Shown here piece by piece: positions 1 through 7,539 of a DNA stretch of 64,000 nucleotides (position 1 is its first letter; the number at the start of each line of letters is the position of its first letter). The stretch is from Rhodospirillaceae bacterium. GTDB lineage: Bacteria; Pseudomonadota; Alphaproteobacteria; UBA8366. The stretch spans positions 62,001 to 126,000 of the forward strand of contig PBKG01000025.1 of NCBI GenBank assembly GCA_002722095.1, written 5' to 3'. The position numbers and the translations under genes are program-made. Under the pieces are notes generated by a model that saw only the letters and a list, made by a program, of their open reading frames with translations, was not told the origin of the DNA and ran no database searches.

Positions 1-1
1 C

Positions 2-1291
2 GCCGCCCATACGCTCGGTAAGCTGGGCGCGGTAAATGCGCTGCCAGGGGCGTTTATGGCCGCATTTTCGGCGGCACTTTCGGTTTATCTGATGACCAAG
101 GCCGGGTTGCCGGTATCGACCAGCCAGGCGATCGTCGGCGGTATCATCGGCTGGAACCTGTTCAGCGGTACGCTCACCGATGCTGCAACCCTAACCAAGA
201 TTATGAGTACTTGGGTCTTATGTCCGGTGCTGGCGGCGGTATTTGGTGCCGCGATCTTCAAGCTCACAGTCAGGGTATTGCGCTGGGCGAAGATGCATTT
301 GATACGGGTCGACGCCTATACCCGGCTCGGACTTATCCTTGCGGGAGCGTTCGGATCCTACAGTCTCGGCGCCAACAATATCGCCAATGTGATGGGCGTA
401 TTCGTGCCGTCCTCGCCTTTCAACGACATCTCGGTCGCCGGCCTGTTCACCATGACTTCGGCGCAGCAGCTTTTCCTGATAGGCCCTATAGCCATCGCGG
501 TCGGCGTCTTTACCTATTCCAAGCGCGTCATGTTGACCGTCGGCAATGAACTGTTGCCCCTGTCGCCGATCGCCGCGTGGGTCGCGGTGGTGTCTCATTC
601 GATCGTGCTATTCCTGTTCGCTTCCCAAGGATTGAAACACTTGCTTGAGAGCAGCGGGCTGCCGTCGATTCCCTTGGTGCCGGTATCGAGCTCGCAGGCG
701 GTTGTCGGTGCGGTTTTGGGGATCGCTCTGGTGCAGGGCGGCCGCGGATTCCGCTGGCGGGTCTTCGGGTCGATCAGTCTCGGTTGGGTGATTACGCCGG
801 TGATCGCGTGTGCGATCTGTTTCGTCGGATTGTTCTTTTTGCAGAACGTGTTCAATCAGAATACCTATCGCGAGGTGCCCTATTTGGTTTCCCAACAGGT
901 CATCGACAAACTCGCCAAAGAGGGGGTTGCGCCCTCAGCTCTCGGGGCGGTCAAAGGCGAGCGATACGAGAATGCAATGGCGCTGGATGAGGCGCTGAAA
1001 GATATCGGCCACTATGGCGAAGCAGATCATAAACGGATCATGCGATTTGCCCGTAGAGATCCGGTGGTTATCGATAGGGCGCATTTCACCGAACTCAACC
1101 GGGGACCGCTGTCGTCTGAACGGTTAGAGGTCGTTCATGCCATCAATGGCCAATACTATCCCTATGAGTGGATGTTGCGTGAAGATTTGGCGAAGCGGTC
1201 GAAGGCTTGGCGGCAAAGCAGCGACAAAGAATATAACCGTCAGCTGGAGCGCGATTTACAGTTCGTTATCAGGCTGTTTCGGGCGGAGTAG
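2..1291 (+). CDS. pit: Inorganic phosphate transporter, PiT family (5' truncated)
   Basis: Low-affinity phosphate permease of the PiT/PHO-4 family in the inner membrane. The frame is open from base 2 with no start, so the N-terminal part lies outside the window. Visible family signatures are the repeat motif GLPVSTSQA with the following GGIIGW, and the second-half signature SLGANNIANV (usual form GANDVAN). Several hydrophobic segments lie between residues 20 and 290 of the visible part. The last 120 residues form a hydrophilic charged tail, as in the longer proteobacterial PiT proteins. The stop overlaps the 3' end of the convergent small membrane ORF by 23 bases. The substrate ion is inferred from family only. 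Confidence 0.9.
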   Translation, partial: AAHTLGKLGAVNALPGAFMAAFSAALSVYLMTKAGLPVSTSQAIVGGIIGWNLFSGTLTDAATLTKIMSTWVLCPVLAAVFGAAIFKLTVRVLRWAKMHLIRVDAYTRLGLILAGAFGSYSLGANNIANVMGVFVPSSPFNDISVAGLFTMTSAQQLFLIGPIAIAVGVFTYSKRVMLTVGNELLPLSPIAAWVAVVSHSIVLFLFASQGLKHLLESSGLPSIPLVPVSSSQAVVGAVLGIALVQGGRGFRWRVFGSISLGWVITPVIACAICFVGLFFLQNVFNQNTYREVPYLVSQQVIDKLAKEGVAPSALGAVKGERYENAMALDEALKDIGHYGEADHKRIMRFARRDPVVIDRAHFTELNRGPLSSERLEVVHAINGQYYPYEWMLREDLAKRSKAWRQSSDKEYNRQLERDLQFVIRLFRAE

Positions 1292-1640
1292 AACTCGCCG
1301 TACGGTCATACCTGGCTAAAAATCGCTGATGTTCCTCGCGAAAACCGCGGAATTTTCGATAGTCGGAAATTGCCTCGAAATACGGCGCTAAAAGTATAAA
1401 TAAAATAAAACAGTTAGAAAGACAGAATATATTAAAAGTAATATTGTGGGGAGTCTCATAAGAGAATAAATAAAAAGCAGAAAATAATATAATAGAAGAT
1501 ATTAAATACACAGTATAAAATATAATATAGTAAAAATTTTTATTTAATCTCTCTTCGATGAATTCTTTCTCTTGTTCGGCATAGACCAGCCGCAAGTTCT
1601 CATCGCGCAACATGCCGTAGAACTGATTTGGGCTGACCAC
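1269..1640 (-). CDS. Small two-helix membrane protein of unknown function
   Basis: 123-residue ORF starting at GTG, with a good AGGAG ribosome site 9 bases upstream, which is the main reason to accept it. Two hydrophobic segments lie at about residues 37-60 and 67-87, with charged N- and C-terminal tails, so a two-pass inner-membrane protein with both ends in the cytoplasm is likely. The DNA over the helices (about 1380-1560) is far more AT-rich than its neighbours, with many ATA, TTA and AAT codons, suggesting recent acquisition or weak selection. It is convergent to, and overlaps, the end of the phosphate transporter. I do not recognise a family. Confidence 0.5.
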   Translation of the reverse strand: MVSPNQFYGMLRDENLRLVYAEQEKEFIEERLNKNFYYIIFYTVYLISSIILFSAFYLFSYETPHNITFNIFCLSNCFILFILLAPYFEAISDYRKFRGFREEHQRFLARYDRTASSTPPETA

Positions 1641-1687
1641 GGGAATCGTCTCCTTTCATCGATCCGTCATTGAACATCGTAAATAAA

Positions 1688-1714
1688 ACCGCCCGCGGGG
1701 TCAGTGCGGGCGGT
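1688..1714 (-). terminator. Rho-independent terminator after the sulfatase/UxaA operon
   Basis: A 9-base-pair inverted repeat (ACCGCCCGC / GCGGGCGGT) with a 9-base loop. Read on the minus strand it is followed by TTTATTTA. It lies 31 bases beyond the stop of the UxaA-type large subunit, so it closes the leftward operon. Confidence 0.75.
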
Positions 1715-1744
1715 CACATGAGAGTATTTTTTGGGCGCAACCTT

Positions 1745-2902
1745 TTAGATCGTATAGCCGTAGCGCGTAATTGCGGTTTCCTGCTGTTTCAGCGCCTCCG
1801 AAGAAACCATGGTGCCGGAACACACGTCGAGCACATAGTCGTAGAGCTGATCGCCCATTTCGGTGACGGTACCGTCCGCCTCGAGGATATTCGAGCAGTC
1901 AAAATCGATGTTATCGGGGAAGTCGGTGATCGTATTGATGTTGCCGCTGATTTTGGCGGTCGGCATCAGCATGTTGCCAATCGTGTTGCCCTGGCCGGTG
2001 GTGAAGACCGTCATCTGGACTCCGCCGCCGGCGAGGCCGGTCAGCGATTCCACTGCCGGCGCCGCGCCCTCCATAAAGTGCAGGCCCTTTTTGATTGGCT
2101 CTTCGGCATAATCGAGCACGTCCACCAGCGGTGTCGTGCCGGATTTTGCCATGGCGCCCAGTGCTTTCTCTTCGATCGTCGTCAGACCGCCTTTGATATT
2201 GTCGGCAACCGGGTTGGCGCCCCGGATATCGACGCCGAAAGACATCGCCTGCTCTTCGCGGTCGAGCACCATGCGCAGAAATTCGTTTTTGACCCGATCG
2301 TCGACCGCACGTTCGGCAAAGATATGCTCTGCACCGAAGAATTCTGCGGTTTCGGTGATGATGCAGGTGCCGCCACTCTCGACAAGACGATCGGCACAGC
2401 GCCCGAGGGTCGGGTTGGAGGCGAGACCGGAGGTGGTGTCCGAACCGCCGCATTCGAGGCCCACTACGAGTTCCGACACCGGCGCCTCCGTGCGCCGTTG
2501 TTTGGACGCTTGTATTGCCATTTTGGAGGCGAGACGTGTGGCTTCGGCGGTTGCCGCGATCGAACCGCCCATGGGCATGACGCAGACGGTTTCGACCGGC
2601 TTACCGGTGTTGCGAACCCGGTCGGCAACCTCGTTGGTGGTTACCGGCTCCATGCCGACGAACACGCAACCGGCAATATTTGGGTTGCGGGCCATGCCCG
2701 ATAGGGTGCGGTAAGAGACCTCAAGATCGTTGCCATACATGCCGCGTACAAAAAGTGTCGTGATCGGCACCGTGCCGCGAACCTGATCGCAGACCGCGCG
2801 GGTAACCGGATTGACGTTGTCCATGATCGAAATGACCGCAATATGGTTGCGGACACCGAATTGGCCGTTGGCGCGTTCGTAGCCAAGGAATGTGTCGGTC
2901 AT
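1745..2902 (-). CDS. UxaA/GarD/SuyB-family dehydratase or sulfo-lyase, large subunit
   Basis: 385-residue catalytic subunit of the altronate/galactarate dehydratase family, which also includes the sulfolactate sulfo-lyase subunit SuyB. The N-terminal GYERANGQFGVRN and the central LECGGSDTTSGLASNP followed by ITETAEFFGAEH are the family signatures; the Cys in LECGGSD is a plausible metal or Fe-S ligand. Expected chemistry is water (or sulfite) elimination from a 2-hydroxy acid. It starts 4 bases after the stop of the SAF-domain subunit, so the two form one enzyme encoded as split subunits, as in SuyAB. The neighbouring sulfatases and Ldh2-type dehydrogenase suggest a sulfated or sulfonated acid substrate. 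Which acid cannot be read from sequence. Confidence 0.85.
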   Translation of the reverse strand: MTDTFLGYERANGQFGVRNHIAVISIMDNVNPVTRAVCDQVRGTVPITTLFVRGMYGNDLEVSYRTLSGMARNPNIAGCVFVGMEPVTTNEVADRVRNTGKPVETVCVMPMGGSIAATAEATRLASKMAIQASKQRRTEAPVSELVVGLECGGSDTTSGLASNPTLGRCADRLVESGGTCIITETAEFFGAEHIFAERAVDDRVKNEFLRMVLDREEQAMSFGVDIRGANPVADNIKGGLTTIEEKALGAMAKSGTTPLVDVLDYAEEPIKKGLHFMEGAAPAVESLTGLAGGGVQMTVFTTGQGNTIGNMLMPTAKISGNINTITDFPDNIDFDCSNILEADGTVTEMGDQLYDYVLDVCSGTMVSSEALKQQETAITRYGYTI

Positions 2903-2906
2903 AATC

Positions 2907-3230
2907 TCAAGCTCCCTCTTTTTCTTTGGCCGCTAACTCGGCTGCAAGTTTGTCGCCGCGGCCCCGTTTGGAATCCACGTTGTGGACGTGAACGTGCTCG
3001 CCCTTTTTGATCGGTGCGGTCGTCTCGCCGACGATCTGGTTATATTTGACCACGTCGGCGCCGAGCTCGAAGTCCGACAGCGCGACCTTGTGCCCGAAGG
3101 GAATTTCGCTGCCTAACTTGATCGTGCCTGAAAGCTCGCCTTTGAGATCGACCTCGGTGCCTTTTTCGCCGCCTTTGTCGATTATGGTCGCCACATTGTC
3201 GTTTTCATTGAGAACGATGGCCCGGACCAT
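2907..3230 (-). CDS. SAF-domain small subunit of UxaA/SuyA-type enzyme
   Basis: 107-residue protein matching the N-terminal SAF domain of altronate dehydratase or the separate subunit SuyA. Diagnostic pieces are NDNVAT near the start, IPFGHKVAL in the middle and the end block KKGEHVHVHNV, where the paired His residues are typical. The C-terminal tail is Lys/Glu rich. A GGGGAG ribosome site precedes the ATG. It sits directly upstream of the large subunit and downstream of a sulfatase in the same leftward run. It may be UxaA-like or SuyA-like; the tail after HNV (DSKRGRGD) recalls the basic end of SuyA-type proteins but does not decide it. Confidence 0.82.
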   Translation of the reverse strand: MVRAIVLNENDNVATIIDKGGEKGTEVDLKGELSGTIKLGSEIPFGHKVALSDFELGADVVKYNQIVGETTAPIKKGEHVHVHNVDSKRGRGDKLAAELAAKEKEGA

Positions 3231-3294
3231 GGTCTTCTCCCCAGTTGTTTTTTTCGTACGTCATCTTACCGGTTATTCGATTTCCCGATAGGTG

Positions 3295-4836
3295 TCATGC
3301 TGCCCCGACCGGCTCGGCGAATTCGTTCAGAACCACGCCGGGACGTTCGTGCATCATGTCGGTCAATTCCTTGCGCGCTGGCCCGCCCGCATCGTCTTCA
3401 TAGAGGTTGTCCATTTCGAGCGGATCGTTGACCAGATCGTAAAGCTCGCCGGCGCCACTTTCGAGCTCGAACGTGCATTTGTGGGTTTTTGTGCGAATGG
3501 TTCGAAGCGTGAGAGGCACACCGCAGCGGGAGGCATCGACGTTCCATTCATTGTAGGCAACATCTCGCGAGCCTTTGCCCTCGATCATGGCTCGCACACT
3601 TTGACTCTGAATATTTTCGGGTTTTTCGATGCCGGCATAGTCGTAGAAGGTTGCCGCGAGATCGAGCGTCGAAACCGGCTCGTCAACCACCTTCCCAGCC
3701 GGAACTCCGGGCCCATGGAAAATAAGCCCCACATTCAGCAATGCTTCGTAGTGGGTCGGCCCTTTGAGATATAATCCGTGATCGCCTAATAGGTCGCCAT
3801 GGTCGGTGGTGTAGACCACAATCGTATTGTCGTCGAAACCGTGGGTATTCAGCGCGTCAAACACGCGGCCCACATTGTGATCGATCAACGAGATCATGCC
3901 GTAATAGTTGGCGGTCATGTCGCGTAGTTCTTTCTCGCTCTGGTCCGGACAACGCGAACCATGCTTGCGGAACTCAAGCAATTCGGGATCATCGAGATCA
4001 GGTTCGCTTTCCAGCGAGGCTTTATGCCACCACGGCCGGCGTTCGAGATCTTTCTTGTGGATAGTCGAAATATCGACCTCGTCGGGATGATGGAGCCGGC
4101 TCCAGGGCTCAGGGCAGTCGAACGGGTGGTGCGGATCGGGAAATGAGGCCCAGAGGACGAATGGCTTGTCGGACTCATGACGGCTGAGGAAATCCACCGT
4201 TTGGTCTGCAACCCAAGTCGAAGTATGCCATTGCGCTGGAAGCGCAGAATGCCAGGTTTGAGCAGCGGTGGTGACGGGCTCCAGTTCCTTGGCCCACAGG
4301 TCCCAGACTTCCTGCCCGCTATCACCATGACCATAATACCAGCGTTCGAAATGCTGGCCGGTCGGCGGCATGACCGGATTTCGTTTCTTGTGGAAATGGC
4401 CGTTTACCATCATTTCCATATGATCGAATCCCATATAGGGCCCGAACCAGTCTTCTGGAAATTCGGTGGAACTGTACTGGCACTCGGGCTTTCCAGTCGG
4501 GTGGAATGTGCCTTTGGTCGCGAAATGGGTCTTGCCGATAAAGGCAGACTTGTAACCCGCGTTCGCGAGGGTGCCTGCGAATCCGGTCTCGCCCAATCGT
4601 TCGTCGAGATCGATGCCGTTATCGATCGCGCCGTGGCTCAACGGCAGCAATCCAGTCAATATCGATGCACGGGACGGCTGGCAGACCACATTCGGTGTAA
4701 TGCATTGGCTAAAATGCGTGCCGTCGGCAGCCATCCTGTCCAAATGCGGCGTTTTTACTTTTCGGCCTCGAAATCCGTAACAATCAGCCCGTTGCTGATC
4801 CGATGTGATGAGTAGAAAATTTGGTCGCCTCGCCAT
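3295..4836 (-). CDS. Type I sulfatase (second copy)
   Basis: 513-residue arylsulfatase-family hydrolase, cytoplasmic since no signal peptide is seen. It hydrolyses sulfate esters using a formylglycine made from Cys52 in the C-x-P-S-R motif CQPSR (residues 52-56). Other landmarks are the N-terminal metal-binding TSDQ, a WASFPDPHHPF block, and TTDHGDLLGDHG with the Asp/His metal ligands. A GGGAG ribosome site precedes the ATG. It is clearly a paralogue of the gene at 5937-7481: same length, same Cys52, near-identical first 35 residues. The two copies flank the Ldh2-type dehydrogenase. No sulfatase-maturing enzyme lies in the window. The family also contains phosphonate monoester hydrolases, but CxPSR favours sulfatase. 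Confidence 0.88.
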   Translation of the reverse strand: MARRPNFLLITSDQQRADCYGFRGRKVKTPHLDRMAADGTHFSQCITPNVVCQPSRASILTGLLPLSHGAIDNGIDLDERLGETGFAGTLANAGYKSAFIGKTHFATKGTFHPTGKPECQYSSTEFPEDWFGPYMGFDHMEMMVNGHFHKKRNPVMPPTGQHFERWYYGHGDSGQEVWDLWAKELEPVTTAAQTWHSALPAQWHTSTWVADQTVDFLSRHESDKPFVLWASFPDPHHPFDCPEPWSRLHHPDEVDISTIHKKDLERRPWWHKASLESEPDLDDPELLEFRKHGSRCPDQSEKELRDMTANYYGMISLIDHNVGRVFDALNTHGFDDNTIVVYTTDHGDLLGDHGLYLKGPTHYEALLNVGLIFHGPGVPAGKVVDEPVSTLDLAATFYDYAGIEKPENIQSQSVRAMIEGKGSRDVAYNEWNVDASRCGVPLTLRTIRTKTHKCTFELESGAGELYDLVNDPLEMDNLYEDDAGGPARKELTDMMHERPGVVLNEFAEPVGAA

Positions 4837-4848
4837 TGTCTCTTCTCC

Positions 4849-5904
4849 CTAGAATGGTAACTCTCCCTCTAATCCCATATGATCGGCGAGTTTACGGAGA
4901 TCGCCAAGAGTATTATCGGGAAGCAAAACGCCATACTTGCGGTTTTCCGCATCGTTTCGCTGTTCCAGCTCGCCCGGGAAGAAACATTCGTCGAAACCTT
5001 GCGCCAACGGCACCGCTTTGACCTTGGCGATCATCTCTTCCATGTCCGCATTGAATTCGTCCAGCGGCCTGAATGCCGCGATGTCGAGTGCGATCATCAA
5101 TTGGCCGGTACCGCCCTTTTTTTCCGATTGATAGGGGCCGAAGACACCATCGCAGAACTGGCTGCCGGACAGCACGCCCGACAGCACGTCCATCATATAG
5201 GTGATGCCGTAGCCCTTATGATCGCCGACCGGCAGGATCACGCCTTCCGCGCCCAGCGCCGCATCCGTAGTTGGGGCACCGTCCGGCGTCAGTGCCCAAC
5301 CTTCCGGGATCGGTTCGCCCCGCTGGCGCGCCAGATAAATTTTGCCGCGAGCTACTTTGGTGTTTGCAATGTCGAGAATGGCGAAGCCGTGCTTGCCGGC
5401 GGGCGCGGCAAAGCTCAGCGGGTTGTTGCCCAGCAGTTTCTCTCGCCCTCCCCAGGGGGCAATCGCGGGACTGCCATTGGTGGTTAGAAAGCCGATACAG
5501 CCCGCTTCTGCGGCAACGCGCGTGTGGTACATCGCGGTGCCGAAATGGTTCGAGTTGCGCAACGACACAACGCCGACGCCGTGCTCTTTCGCGCGTGTGA
5601 TCGCTTCTTTTGCCGCCAATTGCGCGAGCGTCTGCCCGATCCCGTCACGACCGTCGATCAGCGTAATAGCGCCCGCATCGACGAGTGTTTCGGGCTCGGT
5701 CACCGCGCGCATGACCCCGCTTTCGAGCCGGGCGGCGTACCAAGGTAGGCGCATTACACCGTGGGACTGGTGGCCCCAGAGGTCGGCCTGCACCAAGCTG
5801 TCGGAAATCAAATGGGCTTCTTTTTCTGATGCGCCAAGCTGTTTGTAGACGTTGGTGCCGAACGCAATGAGCGGTTCGGCCGCGATACGGTCTTGAGCGG
5901 ACAT
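4849..5904 (-). CDS. Malate/L-lactate dehydrogenase family (Ldh2/ComC type) oxidoreductase
   Basis: 351-residue NAD(P)-dependent 2-hydroxy-acid dehydrogenase of the type-2 malate/lactate family, unrelated to the Rossmann-fold LDH. Signatures are QSHGVMRL with the catalytic-region His near residue 50, LRNSNHFG around residue 119, and the block TTNGSPAIAPWGG followed by NNPLSF. This family includes sulfolactate dehydrogenase ComC, ureidoglycolate dehydrogenase and 2,3-diketo-L-gulonate reductase. An AAGGAAA ribosome site precedes the ATG. It lies between two paralogous sulfatases with short gaps (12 and 32 bases), so it is surely co-transcribed. Likely role: oxidise or epimerise the hydroxy acid released by the sulfatase before the UxaA-type enzyme. 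Substrate unknown. Confidence 0.86.
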   Translation of the reverse strand: MSAQDRIAAEPLIAFGTNVYKQLGASEKEAHLISDSLVQADLWGHQSHGVMRLPWYAARLESGVMRAVTEPETLVDAGAITLIDGRDGIGQTLAQLAAKEAITRAKEHGVGVVSLRNSNHFGTAMYHTRVAAEAGCIGFLTTNGSPAIAPWGGREKLLGNNPLSFAAPAGKHGFAILDIANTKVARGKIYLARQRGEPIPEGWALTPDGAPTTDAALGAEGVILPVGDHKGYGITYMMDVLSGVLSGSQFCDGVFGPYQSEKKGGTGQLMIALDIAAFRPLDEFNADMEEMIAKVKAVPLAQGFDECFFPGELEQRNDAENRKYGVLLPDNTLGDLRKLADHMGLEGELPF

Positions 5905-5936
5905 GGATTAGCTTTCCTTGGTTGGGTCGATAGTGG

Positions 5937-7481
5937 TTACGACATACCCGGCGCTACTGGATCGGGCAGCGGGTCGCGGATGACGCCGGGTCGGTCACGC
6001 ATCATGTCTTTTAGCTCTTTCTGGACTGATTTGACGCTGTCATCGTCATAGAGATTGTCCATCTCCAATGGATCGTTCACCAGGTCGTAGAGTTCGCCGG
6101 CCCCGCTGATCAGTTCGAATGCGCATTTGTGGGTTTTGGTGCGGACGATGCGGAGATCCAGCGGCACACCGCACCGATTTTCATATAAATGCCATTCGTT
6201 GTAGGCGACGTCTCGCGAGGCACCGGCTTTATTTTCGAGCAACGGTTTCAGGCTTTGACTTTGGATGTCTTCCGGCTTTTCGACTCCGGCGTAGTCGTAG
6301 AAAGTCGCTGCCATATCCAATGTGGATACCGGGTCTTTGATACGGCCTCCGGCCGGAACGCCAGGCCCCCGGAAGATAGCGCCCACATTGAGGAGCCCTT
6401 CATAGAAAGTGGGACCTTTTTTGTAGAGCCCATGATCCCCAAGCAAATCGCCGTGGTCGGAGGTGAAAATTACCAGAGTGTCGTCGGCGATCCCTTCAGC
6501 GTCGAGGGCGTCGAGCATACGCCCGACATTGTGGTCAATCAGCGAAATCATGCCGAAATAGTTCGCGGTCATCGCGCGGAGTTGTTTTTCGGTTAGCGGA
6601 TCGCTACGCGAGCCTTCTGTGCGCCATTTGACGATCGCCGGATCGTCCGAGATCGGTTTGCTAAACAGCGTTGCTTCATGCCACCAGGGCCGCCGCTCGA
6701 GGTCGCGCTTGTGGCTTTGGGAAATGTCGACTTCATCCAGATCATGCAGATAGCACCAGGGTGCAGGGCAATCGAAAGCATAATGCGGGTCCGGGAAGGA
6801 AGCCCAAATGCAGAACGGTTTGTTTTTGTCGCGGTGGGTGAGCCAGTCGATCATACGGTTGCCGACCCAGGTCGACGAATGCCAGGCGACGGGTAGGGCC
6901 GAATTGTGGACGTCCTTGGTGCCGTAATCGGGTCCTAAATCGGTTTTCCATTGATCCCACACGTCTTCGGCGCGGGAGAAGAACCAGCGTTCGAAATGTT
7001 GTCCGGCCGGCGGGCGCATTTGTTCGCGGATGCGGTGAAAATGTCCGTGCACGATCAGTTCCGTATGCTCGAAACCCATATAAGGGCCGAACCAGTCGGG
7101 CCCATAATCGGCCGAACTGTGTTTGCATTCAGGTGTGCCGGACGGGGTCAGTGCGCCCTTGGAGGAAAAGTGTCCTTTGCCGATGAAGGCAGTATCGTAG
7201 CCGGATCTGGACAGTGTGCCGGCGAAGCCTCTTTCGGCATAGGCGGGCTCCAAATCGCAGCCATTGTCACAAACCCCATGGGTGAGGGGCAGCATGCCGG
7301 TCAGGATCGAAGAGCGGGAAGGCTGGCATACGAGATTGGGCGTAATGCAGGTGTCAGCTGTAACGCCACTAGCAGCGAGCCGGTCGAGATGCGGTGTTTT
7401 CACTTTGCGGCCGCGAAAGCCATAGCTGTCGCCGCGGTGTTGGTCGGACGTGATGAATAGAATATTCGGCCGCTTTGCCAT
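5937..7481 (-). CDS. Type I sulfatase (first copy)
   Basis: 514-residue sulfatase with the formylglycine motif CQPSR at residues 52-56, the N-terminal TSDQHRGD metal region, WASFPDPHYAF, and TSDHGDLLGDHG. No signal peptide, so it should act in the cytoplasm on an imported small sulfate ester. It shares its overall architecture and many long blocks with the sulfatase at 3295-4836, so the pair arose by duplication and may have diverged in substrate or stereochemistry. Its ribosome site (AGGGAG) lies in the loop of a hairpin between acnA and this gene. It is the first sulfatase in the leftward run, 58 bases after the acnA stop. Confidence 0.88.
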   Translation of the reverse strand: MAKRPNILFITSDQHRGDSYGFRGRKVKTPHLDRLAASGVTADTCITPNLVCQPSRSSILTGMLPLTHGVCDNGCDLEPAYAERGFAGTLSRSGYDTAFIGKGHFSSKGALTPSGTPECKHSSADYGPDWFGPYMGFEHTELIVHGHFHRIREQMRPPAGQHFERWFFSRAEDVWDQWKTDLGPDYGTKDVHNSALPVAWHSSTWVGNRMIDWLTHRDKNKPFCIWASFPDPHYAFDCPAPWCYLHDLDEVDISQSHKRDLERRPWWHEATLFSKPISDDPAIVKWRTEGSRSDPLTEKQLRAMTANYFGMISLIDHNVGRMLDALDAEGIADDTLVIFTSDHGDLLGDHGLYKKGPTFYEGLLNVGAIFRGPGVPAGGRIKDPVSTLDMAATFYDYAGVEKPEDIQSQSLKPLLENKAGASRDVAYNEWHLYENRCGVPLDLRIVRTKTHKCAFELISGAGELYDLVNDPLEMDNLYDDDSVKSVQKELKDMMRDRPGVIRDPLPDPVAPGMS

Positions 7482-7482
7482 G

Positions 7483-7513
7483 GCCGGGCTCTCCCTCTGA
7501 TTTATCGCCCGGC
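7483..7513 (-). promoter_or_regulatory. Hairpin presenting the ribosome site of the first sulfatase
   Basis: Inverted repeat GCCGGGC / GCCCGGC (7 bp) with a 17-base loop. On the minus strand the AGGGAG ribosome site falls in the loop and the second arm lies between it and the sulfatase ATG at 7481. No T-tract follows, so it is not a normal terminator. It could set translation of the sulfatase or mark RNA processing between acnA and the downstream genes. Confidence 0.4.
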
Positions 7514-7539
7514 TATTCTATCGCAGTCCGTGGCGATGG

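Noticed and set aside
1670..2704. 344-residue open frame antisense to the UxaA-type gene
   Set aside because: Composition is typical of a reverse-frame shadow; the opposite strand has clear family motifs.
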